Shown one piece after another: positions 9,168-17,635 of a DNA stretch of 44,382 nucleotides. The position numbers and the translations under genes are program-made. Below the pieces are notes generated by a model. It was not told the origin of the DNA and ran no database searches. It saw nothing but the letters and a program-made list of their open reading frames with translations. This stretch comes from Gammaproteobacteria bacterium (lineage in GTDB: Bacteria > Pseudomonadota > Gammaproteobacteria > UBA6429 > Thiohalophilaceae). The DNA is taken from contig WFVC01000013.1 in NCBI GenBank assembly GCA_015491815.1, forward strand, positions 1-44,382, read 5' to 3'. Within the stretch, counting starts at the first letter, position 1. Each line of letters opens with the position of its first letter.

Positions 9168-10151
9168 ATGTTTGAAAATAAACCTATTGGCTCCCACTCA
9201 GATAAAGACCGTGATGACAAATGGCAAAAAGATGTCATCAATCGGCTCGCCTTTGCCGCCATTAATGAACAAAAGCGCACCCGCCGCTGGGGGATCTTTT
9301 TCAAATCCCTGATCTTCGTTTATCTGTTCATGATTTTCATGGTCGCTTATATGCCCCATCAGGAAGGCAGCGGCAATATCACGCTGGGCAAACACACCGC
9401 GCTGATTCAGTTAAACGGCGTTATTGCCAGTGATTCAGAAGCCAATGCCGATACCATTATCACCGGCCTGCGTGACGCCTTTGAAGACGAGGATACGGTC
9501 GGCGTCATTTTGCGCATCAACAGCCCCGGCGGCAGCCCGGTGCAGGCGGGTTATATCAACGATGAAATTTACCGCCTGCGTGAAAAATATCCCGAAACCA
9601 AACTCTATGCGGTAATTACCGACTTGTGCGCCTCCGGCGGTTATTACATCGCCGCCGCCGCTGACGAAATCTATGCGGACAAAGGCAGCGTCGTCGGTTC
9701 GATCGGCGTTATCATGAATGGCTTCGGCTTCGTCGACAGCATGAAAAAACTCGGGGTCGAACGCCGGCTTTACACGTCAGGCAAACACAAGGCGTTTCTT
9801 GATCCCTTTTCCAAAGAAAACCCGGAAGAGGTCAAACACATCAAAACCGTTTTAAAAGACATTCACAAACAATTTATTAATGTGGTCAAAAAAGGGCGTG
9901 GCGACAAACTGAAAAATGATCCTAATCTGTTTTCAGGCTATGTCTGGACCGGTGAACAGAGCCTGCAGCTGGGGCTGGTCGATGCGCTGGGCAGCAGCAG
10001 CTACGTTGCGCGCGAAGTTATCAAGGCCGAGAAAATCGTCGACTTCACACCCAAACCCAATTACCTGGATCGCTTCGCCGAACGTTTTGGCATGGCCATG
10101 GCAAAAACCGTCACTGAAGTATTAGGCATGAAAGAAGGGAGTATCCGATGA
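9168..10151 (+). CDS. sppA: Signal peptide peptidase SppA, short form
   Basis: A 327-residue membrane-anchored serine protease of family S49 that cleaves spent signal peptides. One N-terminal membrane segment lies at about 46-62 (SLIFVYLFMIFMVAY), preceded by a charged cytosolic tail, so the catalytic domain is periplasmic. INSPGGSPVQAG lies at 117-128, the likely nucleophile is Ser156 in CASGGYY, and the likely general base is Lys208 in SGKHKAF. This is the short, single-domain form found in Bacillus and many proteobacteria, not the 618-residue tandem form of E. coli. A CAGGA-type ribosome-binding site precedes the ATG. It is the last gene of the rluC operon and is followed directly by a repeat stack. 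Confidence 0.93.
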   Translation: MFENKPIGSHSDKDRDDKWQKDVINRLAFAAINEQKRTRRWGIFFKSLIFVYLFMIFMVAYMPHQEGSGNITLGKHTALIQLNGVIASDSEANADTIITGLRDAFEDEDTVGVILRINSPGGSPVQAGYINDEIYRLREKYPETKLYAVITDLCASGGYYIAAAADEIYADKGSVVGSIGVIMNGFGFVDSMKKLGVERRLYTSGKHKAFLDPFSKENPEEVKHIKTVLKDIHKQFINVVKKGRGDKLKNDPNLFSGYVWTGEQSLQLGLVDALGSSSYVAREVIKAEKIVDFTPKPNYLDRFAERFGMAMAKTVTEVLGMKEGSIR

Positions 10152-10297
10152 TTTTGGGTTCGGTTTTTAAACGCAGAGGACGCGGAGTCGCAGAAACGCA
10201 GAGACGCAGAGGTTTTTATATAAATATCTTCGCCGCAGCCAGACGGGACGCCTATCAAGGTTCGCCTTCCACCCTTCGGGCGCCATGGGATGAACCT

Positions 10298-10322
10298 GTG
10301 CGGCTGAAGCCGCACCTACAAG
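10298..10322. repeat. GTGCGGCTGAAGCCGCAC palindromic repeat, copy 1
   Basis: A 16-18-base near-perfect palindrome, GTGCGGCTGAAGCCGCAC, followed by CTACA. Reverse-complemented, it begins TGTAGGTGCGGCTTCAG. The same motif, with TTTAG in the centre, occurs at 22282-22304 within the MITE beside czcD. It is a dispersed REP-like hairpin. Confidence 0.75.
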
Positions 10323-10362
10323 AGCCCCGTAGCAAACTGCGAGGAATTAAACCCACAATAGA

Positions 10363-10516
10363 TTAAGGAACCTCTGATTAATTCCGTTCGCCCTGAGCTT
10401 GTCGAAGGGTAAACCATATAACATTATGATTTTACAATGCTTAGCGTTCATGGTTCGACCCTTCGTCAGGCTCAGGACTTCACCATGAACGGCGGAATTA
10501 ATCAGAGCTTCCTTAA
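10363..10516 (+). repeat. Y-fold palindromic element, full copy 1
   Basis: A 154-base element. The outer ends, TTAAGGAA...CTGATTAATTCCG and its complement, pair over 24 positions with one mismatch. Inside are hairpin 1 (CCCT-gagcttgtcga-AGGG), a linker (ATATAACATTATGATTTTAC), and hairpin 2 (GTTCATGGT paired with ACCATGAAC). The linker is also found in the copies at 17741 and 29420. The element would fold as one outer stem with two arms. It lies downstream of both sppA and maf, between convergent genes. Confidence 0.85.
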
Positions 10517-10584
10517 AGAAATTTCCCAAAGGATCTTTTTAGTATTCTCTGCGCCTCCGCGTCCTCTGCGTTATTCACAAGACA

Positions 10585-11160
10585 TCAAATAACCACAACA
10601 CCCTCTCGCTCCAGCATTCGCACCAGCCGTATCAGGGGCAAGCCCATCAGGGTATTGGGATCATCGCCCTGCAATTTTTCAAACAGACAAATTCCCAGCG
10701 CTTCAGATTTAAAGCTGCCCGCGCAATTATACGGCTTTTCCTTCTGCAGATAATTTTCTATCTGCCTGTCGTTTAATTTACGGAACACAACATCAAACGG
10801 CGCTGCTTCAAGTTGATGATCTCCGGTTTTTGTATTTAACAAACACAGCCCGGTAAAAAAACGCAGCGTTTTTCCCGACGCCCGTTGTAGCTGTGCGACC
10901 GCTTTTTCATGGGTTCCCGGCTTGCCCAGAATCTCATCATCAATGACCGCAACCTGATCAGAACCAATAATCAGAGCATCCGGGTAATGCCCGGCAACCG
11001 CCTGCGCCTTGGCCAGAGCCAGACGCTGAACCAGTTTCTCTGGCGCTTCATTCTCCAGCCGGGTTTCATCTGTATGCGGGCTTTGTGTTTCAAACGGCAG
11101 GCCGAGTTTTTCCAGGATCGTTTTCCTAAAGGGCGAGGTGGAGGCCAGCACAATTTTCAT
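10585..11160 (-). CDS. maf: Maf-like nucleotide pyrophosphatase (YceF type)
   Basis: A 191-residue cytosolic Maf/HAM1-fold pyrophosphatase. The family's N-terminal motif is present as LASTSPFRKTILEKLG (4-19). Further conserved parts are SDQVA near 67, GKPG near 79 and the FTGL segment near 102. YceF-type Maf proteins hydrolyse 7-methyl-GTP and remove modified nucleotides. The YceF assignment rather than YhdE rests on the CAGSFKSE segment near 146, where YhdE-type proteins carry a different motif. Its ATG overlaps the TGA of the upstream phosphatase gene (ATGA), so the two are translationally coupled. This is not the usual yceF neighbourhood (yceD-rpmF) seen in enterics. Confidence 0.9.
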   Translation of the reverse strand: MKIVLASTSPFRKTILEKLGLPFETQSPHTDETRLENEAPEKLVQRLALAKAQAVAGHYPDALIIGSDQVAVIDDEILGKPGTHEKAVAQLQRASGKTLRFFTGLCLLNTKTGDHQLEAAPFDVVFRKLNDRQIENYLQKEKPYNCAGSFKSEALGICLFEKLQGDDPNTLMGLPLIRLVRMLEREGVVVI

Positions 11161-11657
11161 TTCTGCTCCAGATGTTTTTTTCTAATCTCATCCAGCAAGC
11201 CTTTGGAGGCCTCCTCCACCAGATCAAAAACATATTCAAAACCTTTTGTTCCACCATAATAAGGATCCGGCACTTCGGTCTCTTTTAGATCAGGCGCAAA
11301 CTCAAGAAACAGCCGCAGACGATCTTCGTGACCTTCCGGCGCCATTTCAGCGAGTAACTGATAGTTATCCTGATCCATGGCGATCACGTAATGGAATTTT
11401 TTAAAATCCGCCGGCTTAACCTTGCGCGCGCGTAGATCGCTGATATCCAGTCCCCGGGACAGGGCGGTTTGCTGGGCGCGACGATCCGGCTTCTCCCCGA
11501 TATGGTAAGCATGGGTGCCAGCGGAATCGGTTTTGATGTGTTTGTCCAGTTCATGTTGTTGAACCAGATGCCGGAATGCGCCCTCCGCCGTAGGTGATCG
11601 GCAAATATTGCCCATACAAACGAAAAGAACACTGATTTTATTGCTACTTTTGAACAC
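11157..11657 (-). CDS. Low-molecular-weight protein-tyrosine phosphatase
   Basis: A 166-residue cytosolic phosphatase. The P-loop CMGNICRSP contains nucleophile Cys14 and Arg20, and the DPYYGG loop contains the general acid Asp131. The open frame continues upstream to 11768, which would run past the start of the opposing amrS gene. I chose the GTG at 11657 because GGAG sits six bases before it and because the resulting length and N-terminus (KISVLFVCMGNICRSP) are normal for the family. In other gammaproteobacteria such a gene follows kdsB directly. Here amrS and a half repeat lie between them. Substrates could include tyrosine kinases that control polysaccharide synthesis, but none is in this window. 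Confidence 0.88.
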   Translation of the reverse strand: MFKSSNKISVLFVCMGNICRSPTAEGAFRHLVQQHELDKHIKTDSAGTHAYHIGEKPDRRAQQTALSRGLDISDLRARKVKPADFKKFHYVIAMDQDNYQLLAEMAPEGHEDRLRLFLEFAPDLKETEVPDPYYGGTKGFEYVFDLVEEASKGLLDEIRKKHLEQK

Positions 11658-11745
11658 GACGACTCCAGAGGTTTTAGCAAACGCCAAGTGTAACAAATAT
11701 TCCATAGCCCTTGAAATAAGCCGCCAGAACCTCAAGACATAGTTC

Positions 11746-12828
11746 ATGAACAACACCGTTCCCGGCAAATACTGGCATCAGTTGGAAGATGGCCGTATCC
11801 AGTGTGATCTCTGCCCGCGATTCTGCAAACTGCACGAAGGGCAGCGGGGCTTGTGTTTCGTGCGCGAAAACAGGGACGACCAGATTGTCCTCACCAGCTA
11901 CGGCCTTTCCAGCGGTTATTGCATCGATCCGATTGAAAAGAAACCGCTGAACCATTTTCTGCCCGGCACGCCGGTGCTGTCTTTCGGCACCGCCGGTTGC
12001 AATCTGGCCTGTAAATATTGCCAGAACTGGGACATCAGCAAATCCCGTGAAATGCATACCCTTGCGGATCAGGCTTCACCGGAACTCATCGCGCGTGCGG
12101 CCAAAGCGCTCGATTGCCGCAGCGTGGCTTATACCTATAACGACCCGGTTATTTTCCATGAATACGCCATCGATGTGGCAAAGGCCTGCCGCGAACTCGA
12201 GATCAAATCGGTGGCCGTCACCGCCGGCTATGTTTGTCCGGAACCCCGCGCCGAGTTTTATCAATATATGGATGCCGCCAATGTCGATCTCAAAGCCTTT
12301 ACGGAAAAGTTCTATTACAAACTTACCGGCGGTCACCTCGAACCGGTGCTGGAGACACTGAAATATATTAAGCAGGAAACCCCGGTTTGGCTGGAACTGA
12401 CCACCTTACTGATCCCCGGCTGGAATGATTCAGAAAGCGAACTCGAAGACATGACCCAGTGGGTGGTCGAACATCTGGGGCCGGATGTGCCCATGCATTT
12501 TTCCGCCTTTCATCCCGACTGGAAAATGCAGGACATCCCGCCAACACCGCCAGAGACGCTGAGCCGCGCCCGCGCCATCGCCATTAAAAATGGCGTGCGC
12601 TATGCCTTCACCGGCAACGTTCACGATGAAAAGGGTGAGAGCACCTACTGTCATCAGTGCGGCGAAAAACTGATCGGCCGCGACTGGTATGTGCTTAGCG
12701 ACTGGAACCTGACTCACGAGGGCAACTGTAAAAAATGCGGTGCGCCCTGCGCCGGGGTATTCGAAGACGCCCCCGGTGACTGGGGCGCAAAGCGCATGCC
12801 GGTGCGGCTGGCTGATTTTAAAGTCTAA
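11746..12828 (+). CDS. amrS: AmmeMemoRadiSam-type radical SAM enzyme AmrS
   Basis: A 360-residue radical SAM protein of the AmrS (PflA-like) family. It has an N-terminal cysteine cluster (Cys20, 23, 27 and 37: CDLCPRFCKLHEGQRGLC). The radical SAM motif CNLACKYC has Cys85, 89 and 92 in CX3CX2C spacing for the 4Fe-4S cluster. A C-terminal zinc-ribbon-like part has CHQCGEK and CKKCGAPC. AmrS belongs to a three-part set with an AMMECR1 and a MEMO protein, neither of which is in this window, and its reaction is unsettled. It is transcribed against its neighbours and lies between kdsB and the phosphatase gene, which are usually adjacent. The start lies 88 bases from the divergent phosphatase start. 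No strong ribosome-binding site is visible. Confidence 0.92.
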   Translation: MNNTVPGKYWHQLEDGRIQCDLCPRFCKLHEGQRGLCFVRENRDDQIVLTSYGLSSGYCIDPIEKKPLNHFLPGTPVLSFGTAGCNLACKYCQNWDISKSREMHTLADQASPELIARAAKALDCRSVAYTYNDPVIFHEYAIDVAKACRELEIKSVAVTAGYVCPEPRAEFYQYMDAANVDLKAFTEKFYYKLTGGHLEPVLETLKYIKQETPVWLELTTLLIPGWNDSESELEDMTQWVVEHLGPDVPMHFSAFHPDWKMQDIPPTPPETLSRARAIAIKNGVRYAFTGNVHDEKGESTYCHQCGEKLIGRDWYVLSDWNLTHEGNCKKCGAPCAGVFEDAPGDWGAKRMPVRLADFKV

Positions 12829-12846
12829 AGGGCCGCCTGATCTCTT

Positions 12847-12901
12847 ATGGTTCACCCTTCGACAAGCTCAGGGCGAACGGAATTAATCAGAGGTTCCTTA
12901 A
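12847..12901 (-). repeat. Y-fold element, half copy overlapping the kdsB 3' end
   Basis: A 55-base fragment that keeps one REP hairpin (ACCCTTCGACAAGCTCAGGG) and one outer end (CGGAATTAATCAG through TTCCTTAA). The other half is missing. It sits between convergent amrS and kdsB. Read on the minus strand, its end encodes the last residues of KdsB (Leu-Arg-Asn-Leu) and the TGA stop. Confidence 0.85.
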
Positions 12902-13651
12902 CAGTACGGCCTCAACTTTTTGCAGATCGTCTTCGGTGTCGACACCGGGTCCGGGAATTTCAAGCGCTTCCGGCGCGATAATTTTTCCGCCATGCCAAAG
13001 TACGCGCAACTGTTCCAGTGATTCGGCTTCTTCCAGCATCGCCTTCGACTGACTGACATAGGTTTTAATATAGCCCGCACGATAAGCATAGAGACCGATA
13101 TGCCGGTAGTGTGCAAATTGCTCGCTCATTAGCGGGGGTTGCTGATCAAATTTGCCTCGACACCAGGGGATCGGCGCACGACTGAAATACAGCGCCATGT
13201 CTTTTTTGTCTCTGACCACTTTAACAATATTAGGATCAAACACCTCATCCGCTTGCTCGATTCGCGTACACAGCGTCGATACCTGAACCTCAGGATGATC
13301 CTGCAAAGCTTTTGCAACCTGCTCAATGCAGGCCACCGGCATTAGCGGTTCATCCCCCTGCAAATTAACGACAATATCATTATCATCAAGCTCACAGACC
13401 GCCACGACTTCCGCCAGCCGTTCGGTGCCGGAAGTATGCGTATCGGCAGTAAGACAGACATTTGCGGAAAATTTTTCGGCGGCCGCATGAATACGCCGAT
13501 CATCCGTTGCAATAATGATGTCTTTCGCGCTGCTCTGGCAGGCGCGAAGATAAACATGTTCAAGCATGGTTTTACCGGCCAGCTTGCGCAGCGGCTTACC
13601 CGGAAGACGCACCGACGCATAGCGCGCCGGAATCACCACACAGTAGGACAT
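12887..13651 (-). CDS. kdsB: 3-deoxy-manno-octulosonate cytidylyltransferase (CMP-Kdo synthetase)
   Basis: A 254-residue cytosolic enzyme that makes CMP-Kdo from CTP and Kdo, activating the sugar for the inner core of lipopolysaccharide. The nucleotide-binding start IPARYASVRLPGKPL (8-22) is clear, as are LQGDEPL (near 98) and the ATDD motif near 49. The C-terminal motif VDTEDDLQKVEAVL matches the family. The final LRNL and stop are supplied by a dispersed repeat, and the length is a few residues above the 248 of E. coli. The gene is five bases downstream of ycaR and is the last member of the exbB-exbD-msbA-lpxK-ycaR-kdsB operon. Confidence 0.95.
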   Translation of the reverse strand: MSYCVVIPARYASVRLPGKPLRKLAGKTMLEHVYLRACQSSAKDIIIATDDRRIHAAAEKFSANVCLTADTHTSGTERLAEVVAVCELDDNDIVVNLQGDEPLMPVACIEQVAKALQDHPEVQVSTLCTRIEQADEVFDPNIVKVVRDKKDMALYFSRAPIPWCRGKFDQQPPLMSEQFAHYRHIGLYAYRAGYIKTYVSQSKAMLEEAESLEQLRVLWHGGKIIAPEALEIPGPGVDTEDDLQKVEAVLLRNL

Positions 13652-13656
13652 CGGCT

Positions 13657-13836
13657 TTAAATCTCTTCTTCCGGATCAAGCTGTCGCGCTTCGTCTTCCA
13701 GCATAACCGGAATATCGTCACGAATGGGATAGGCCAGTCGATCGGCTTTGCAGATTAACTCCTTATTTTCTTTTTTATAAACCAGCGGTCCCTTGCAAAC
13801 CGGACAGGCCAGTATGTCGAGCAGTTTTGTATCCAT
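13657..13836 (-). CDS. ycaR: Trm112-family zinc-ribbon protein YcaR
   Basis: A 59-residue protein of the Trm112/YcaR family ([18 protein letters not shown]). One CPVC pair (Cys12 and Cys15) and a later single cysteine at 30 are visible. In Archaea and eukaryotes Trm112 is a methyltransferase partner, whereas the role of the bacterial short form is unclear. I chose the ATG at 13836 because it gives the family's N-terminus and a ribosome-binding site (AGAGAAG) nine bases upstream. An alternative ATG two codons earlier overlaps the lpxK stop. The position between lpxK and kdsB is conserved in gammaproteobacteria and supports the call. Confidence 0.93.
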   Translation of the reverse strand: MDTKLLDILACPVCKGPLVYKKENKELICKADRLAYPIRDDIPVMLEDEARQLDPEEEI

Positions 13837-13838
13837 GA

Positions 13839-14822
13839 TCATTTCTTCTCTAACAGGTTTAACAGTTGCACATCAAAGTCATTGTTCATTTCAATTTCAA
13901 TCGGCAAATACCAGGCGTTATCAGCCGCATAGCGTTGGCATTTTACCGCATCTTTTTCCGTCATCAGTACGGGATGGTCATCATTAAAAATCAAATCTTC
14001 GGCGCGGTAAAGATGGTGATCCGTAAACGGATGTTCAATGACATCTAAACCTTTGCGGCGCAGTTGCTCAAAAAACCGGGCGGGATTGCCAATCCCGGCA
14101 AGCACATGAACACGCTGCCCTTTCAGATCGGTAAGCGAACAGGTTTGTTCAGGGTCGTTAAGACTAACCAGTGTTTCTCCCTGATAACGCATCACATATT
14201 CATTCCGGCTCGATGCGCCATTGGTGATAACAAAATCCACTTTCTCTTTTCGTGACACCGGTTCGCGCAACGGCCCGGCCGGTAAACACAGGCCATTGCC
14301 AAAGCGACGCATGCCATCGATTACGACAATTTCGACATCACGTTGCAGGGCATAGTGTTGCAGACCGTCATCGCTGACAATAATGTCGCAACCCGAGTGC
14401 TGCTGTAACAGGCTTGCGGTTTTAACCCGATCCGGCCCCACCGCCATCGGACAACCGCTGCGTCGGGAAATCAGAATCGCTTCGTCGCCAACCATAACGG
14501 GATCCGCATCGGGACGCACCTGTTGCGGCCAGCTGCGCGCCTTGCCGCCATAACCGCGACTGATAATGCCGGGCGAGTAACCGGAGCGTTTCAACAGATG
14601 GGCGATGTGTATCACTACCGGCGTCTTGCCGGTGCCGCCAACGGTCAGATTGCCAACCACAATCACCGGCACTGTTAAACGATGACGCTTCAACAGGCCC
14701 ATGGCATACGCCAGTCGCCGCATAAATATAATCAGGCAATACAGCCAGCTCAACGGTCGCAATAACAAACTCAGCGCATTATTGTTATACCAGCTATATT
14801 CAAGTGACTTGGCAAAGGACAT
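13839..14822 (-). CDS. lpxK: Tetraacyldisaccharide 4'-kinase
   Basis: A 327-residue inner-membrane-associated kinase that phosphorylates the 4' position of the lipid A disaccharide. An N-terminal hydrophobic anchor (about 18-40) precedes the P-loop GGTGKT (62-67). Downstream are SRGYGGK and [10 protein letters not shown], both typical of LpxK. The open frame extends 30 codons further upstream into msbA. I chose the ATG at 14822 because it gives the family N-terminus, has GAAGG upstream, lies four bases after the msbA stop and gives almost exactly the length of E. coli LpxK (328). It is coupled to ycaR by an ATGA overlap or near overlap. Confidence 0.96.
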   Translation of the reverse strand: MSFAKSLEYSWYNNNALSLLLRPLSWLYCLIIFMRRLAYAMGLLKRHRLTVPVIVVGNLTVGGTGKTPVVIHIAHLLKRSGYSPGIISRGYGGKARSWPQQVRPDADPVMVGDEAILISRRSGCPMAVGPDRVKTASLLQQHSGCDIIVSDDGLQHYALQRDVEIVVIDGMRRFGNGLCLPAGPLREPVSRKEKVDFVITNGASSRNEYVMRYQGETLVSLNDPEQTCSLTDLKGQRVHVLAGIGNPARFFEQLRRKGLDVIEHPFTDHHLYRAEDLIFNDDHPVLMTEKDAVKCQRYAADNAWYLPIEIEMNNDFDVQLLNLLEKK

Positions 14823-14826
14823 CGCG

Positions 14827-16569
14827 TCAACCTTCACTAAACTGCAGACGATGCAGCGCAGCATACTGACCGTTTTTCGCCAGTAGTTCGGCATGACTGC
14901 CCGTTTCGACAATGCGGCCCTTGTCCATGACCACGATCACATCCGCCTGCTCGATGGTGGACAGGCGGTGGGCAATCACCAGCGTGGTGCGATTCTGCAT
15001 TAATTCTTCCAGCGCGCTCTGAATAAAGCGTTCCGATTCCGTATCCAGCGCCGAGGTCGCCTCATCCAGAATCAGCACCGGCGCATCTTTGAGAATCGCG
15101 CGCGCAATCGCCAGTCGCTGGCGTTGTCCCCCCGAGAGCAGCACCCCGTTTTCACCGACCATGGTCTGCATGCCTTCCGGCAGTTTTTCAATGAACTCCA
15201 GAGCGTGAGCCGCCTTTGCCGCGCGGCGAATATCCTCTTCGCTGGCTGAGTCCAGCGCGCCATAGGCAATATTGTGAGCAATGGTGTCATTAAATAAGGT
15301 GACATGCTGACTGACCAGCGCCATGTGTGAACGCAAATTTTCCAGCGTCAGTTCGCGAATGTCGTGACCGTCAAGCTGGATCTGTCCACTGCTGGGATCA
15401 TAAAAGCGCGGCAGTAAACTCACCAGCGTGGTTTTACCCGCGCCGGAACGGCCAACGAAAGCGACATTCTGTCCCGGTTCGATCAGCAGGTTGATGTCAT
15501 GTAGAACCTCATCCCCCTGCGGCGTATATCGAAAACTCAACTGCGTATATTTTATCTCACCCTGCACTTTCTCCAGCCGTTGATGACCTTCATCCGGTTC
15601 GGGAACTCGATCCAGAAAATCAAATACGCTTTGCGCGGCGGCGATACCCCGTTGCAAGGTCGCGTTGATCGTGGTCAGTCGTTTGGCGTGTTGCATTAAC
15701 AGCAACATCGCCGTCAGGTAAGAGCCAAATTCACCCACCTGTAATTCAAGTTTAAAGGCAAAGAAAATCATCAGCGCGAAGGCTATCGCCACAATGAATT
15801 GAATAATCGGTGAACTCAGAGCGTTGGTGACAGCCATGCGCAAAAACTGGCGACGATTATGATTATTGATTTTATTGAACTGCCCGGTTTCATAAGCCTG
15901 CCCGCCAAAAATTTTGATTTCACGGTTAGCTTCGATGACTTCTTCTGAAACTGTGCTAACGTTGCCCATCGATTTCTGGATGCGGTGGCTGAGTTTACGA
16001 AAACGTTTGCTGATATAAGTAACCAGTCCCACCAGCACCGGCGTAATCGCCACCAGAATCAGCGTCAACCAGGTGCTGTAATACATCAGCATGAACAACA
16101 GGGCGATAATGGTCAGACTGTCCCGCACCAGCACCGTGATCACCGATGAAGAGGCTTCGGCTAATTGCTCCACGTCATAAACCATTTTCGAGAGTAATGC
16201 ACCCGAAGAGGACGTGTCGTAAAACGTGACCGGCAGACGCAGAAGCTGATTGAATAATTGTTTGCGCAGATCCCGAATCACACTGCGCGCAACAAACGCC
16301 ATACAATAATCAGACAGGAAACTACCGACGATGCGCACCGCGAAAATAGCGATAATAACCAGTGGAATCCATTGCAATACGGTGGGATCTTTCTTGACAA
16401 AACCATCATCGAACAGGGGCTGGATAATACGCGCAAACGCCGCTTCCGTTGCCGCAAACAGTATCATCCCTATAATCGCCAGAATAAAAGCTTTGGTATA
16501 AGGACGAACATAACTCAACAGCCGCCGGTAAACCGCGGCGCCACTCGTATTCGCTTGTGTCTCGGTCAT
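14827..16569 (-). CDS. msbA: Lipid A export ATP-binding/permease protein MsbA
   Basis: A 580-residue homodimeric ABC exporter that flips lipid A-core across the inner membrane. Six membrane helices occupy about residues 27-320. The ATPase domain has Walker A GRSGAGKT (373-380), signature LSGGQRQR (478-485), Walker B VLILDE (498-503) and the H-loop His in IAHRLST near 530. Its position directly before lpxK, as in E. coli, supports MsbA over a general drug exporter. It starts five bases after exbD stops, and lpxK starts four bases after its stop, so transcription is almost surely shared. Confidence 0.96.
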   Translation of the reverse strand: MTETQANTSGAAVYRRLLSYVRPYTKAFILAIIGMILFAATEAAFARIIQPLFDDGFVKKDPTVLQWIPLVIIAIFAVRIVGSFLSDYCMAFVARSVIRDLRKQLFNQLLRLPVTFYDTSSSGALLSKMVYDVEQLAEASSSVITVLVRDSLTIIALLFMLMYYSTWLTLILVAITPVLVGLVTYISKRFRKLSHRIQKSMGNVSTVSEEVIEANREIKIFGGQAYETGQFNKINNHNRRQFLRMAVTNALSSPIIQFIVAIAFALMIFFAFKLELQVGEFGSYLTAMLLLMQHAKRLTTINATLQRGIAAAQSVFDFLDRVPEPDEGHQRLEKVQGEIKYTQLSFRYTPQGDEVLHDINLLIEPGQNVAFVGRSGAGKTTLVSLLPRFYDPSSGQIQLDGHDIRELTLENLRSHMALVSQHVTLFNDTIAHNIAYGALDSASEEDIRRAAKAAHALEFIEKLPEGMQTMVGENGVLLSGGQRQRLAIARAILKDAPVLILDEATSALDTESERFIQSALEELMQNRTTLVIAHRLSTIEQADVIVVMDKGRIVETGSHAELLAKNGQYAALHRLQFSEG

Positions 16570-16574
16570 CAGGC

Positions 16575-17003
16575 TCAGTCGTTGGCGAGTTTGGTGGCAA
16601 AGGTCAGGTGCACCAGTCCCAGTTGACGGGCGGCATCCATCGCCCGCACCACTGCCTGATGCGGCGTATTCTGATCGGCGCTGATGATCAATTTGGGTTC
16701 GCTGCTGTCGTCGCCCTGCTCCGCCCGGACTTCGCGAATACCCCGTTTTAGCGATCCAATCGTGCCGTCCTTGAGCTTGCGCTGATTTATAAAGTAACGA
16801 CCCTGACCATCGATGCTGATTTCAATCACAAACTTTTCAGCCACGGCTTCTTCACCACTGGACTCGGGCAGCTCAATACTGAGCTCCGACTCGCGTTCAA
16901 AGGTGGTCGAGACCATGAAAAAAATCAGCAGCAGAAACACCACGTCGATCAACGGTGTCAGATTCAGCTCCAGATCCCTGTCCCGTTTGGGTGAAAAATT
17001 CAT
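16575..17003 (-). CDS. exbD: Biopolymer transport protein ExbD/TolR family
   Basis: A 142-residue inner-membrane protein with one N-terminal helix (about 16-36, LTPLIDVVFLLLIFFMVSTTF in part) that carries the conserved proton-relay Asp20. A periplasmic domain follows. With ExbB it forms a proton-driven motor. A gene pair at this spot in the msbA/lpxK operon is common in gammaproteobacteria, and a specific role there is not established. No TonB is in the window. Its ATG overlaps the exbB stop. Confidence 0.92.
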   Translation of the reverse strand: MNFSPKRDRDLELNLTPLIDVVFLLLIFFMVSTTFERESELSIELPESSGEEAVAEKFVIEISIDGQGRYFINQRKLKDGTIGSLKRGIREVRAEQGDDSSEPKLIISADQNTPHQAVVRAMDAARQLGLVHLTFATKLAND

Positions 17004-17635
17004 GCCGTGTTATCCTGCCCGGTATCATCCTCACGATCGCCGTGCATCACATCCACGATCTTCAGCGCATCGTCTTCCATCAACAGCACCAGTTCATCCA
17101 CCCGGCCGCGGAAAAAGCGATGAAAAATCAGGCTGGGAATCGCGACGGATAAGCCGGCTGCGGTGGTGATCAAGGCTTCGGAGATCCCGCCGGCCAGCAC
17201 CTCGGGATTACCCACGCCATGGGTGGTAATCGCGGCGAAAACCTTGATCATGCCAATCACTGTCCCCAGCAGGCCCAGCAACGGGGTCACCGAGGCAATA
17301 GTGCCCAGGGTATTCAGATAGCGCTCCAGTTGCATGACCACCTGACGACCGGCTTCTTCAATCGCTTCTTTCATGATTTCTCGCGGGTGATCGCGATTAA
17401 CCAGCCCGGCGGCCAGAATGCGCCCCAGTGGTGAATTTTCAGCCAGTGCGTCGATGTGTTCATCGTCCAGCGCATCGCTTTTGTGCCATTGCCAGACCTG
17501 CCCGACCAGATGTCGGGGCGCAATGCGTTTGGGCTGCAACGACCAGAAACGTTCGCCAATAATGGCGAGAGCGAGAACAGAGGCCAGAATAATAGGCAGC
17601 ATGAGCCAGCCGCCAGCTTGAACCATTTCAAACAC
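17000..17635 (-). CDS. exbB: MotA/TolQ/ExbB proton channel family protein
   Basis: A 211-residue inner-membrane protein with three helices (about 9-25, 100-125 and 140-165) and the family core TPLLGLLGTVIGMI near 116-129. It partners ExbD, which overlaps it by four bases. I chose the GTG at 17635 because AAGGA lies ten bases upstream. The ATG three codons later would be too far from that site. A Y-fold element separates it from comEC upstream, so it may have its own promoter, but I see no convincing one in 17636-17740. Confidence 0.92.
   Translation of the reverse strand: MFEMVQAGGWLMLPIILASVLALAIIGERFWSLQPKRIAPRHLVGQVWQWHKSDALDDEHIDALAENSPLGRILAAGLVNRDHPREIMKEAIEEAGRQVVMQLERYLNTLGTIASVTPLLGLLGTVIGMIKVFAAITTHGVGNPEVLAGGISEALITTAAGLSVAIPSLIFHRFFRGRVDELVLLMEDDALKIVDVMHGDREDDTGQDNTA

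Larger units (their letters stand above)
10169..10573. repeat. Nested repeat stack between sppA and maf
   Basis: The 433-base gap 10152-10584 contains no supportable gene and is built of repeats placed inside one another. The outer pair is an inverted repeat with AACGCAGAGGACGCGGAG on the left (10169-10195) and its complement on the right (10545-10573). The left arm is followed by a partial direct copy (AACGCAGAGACGCAGAGG, ending near 10212). Inside lie a GTAGGTGCGGCT-type palindrome (10298-10322) and a complete Y-fold element (10363-10516). These motif types are common dispersed repeats in many proteobacteria. Confidence 0.8.

Noticed and set aside
10169-10212. Tandem AACGCAGAG words that at first look like a CRISPR or iteron array
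   Set aside because: There are only two partial direct copies, no spacers of constant length, and an inverted copy at the other side of the gap. This fits dispersed repeats.
11658-11768. N-terminal extension of the low-molecular-weight phosphatase
   Set aside because: It would overlap the amrS start on the opposite strand and adds 37 residues absent from the family. A GTG with GGAG upstream fits better.
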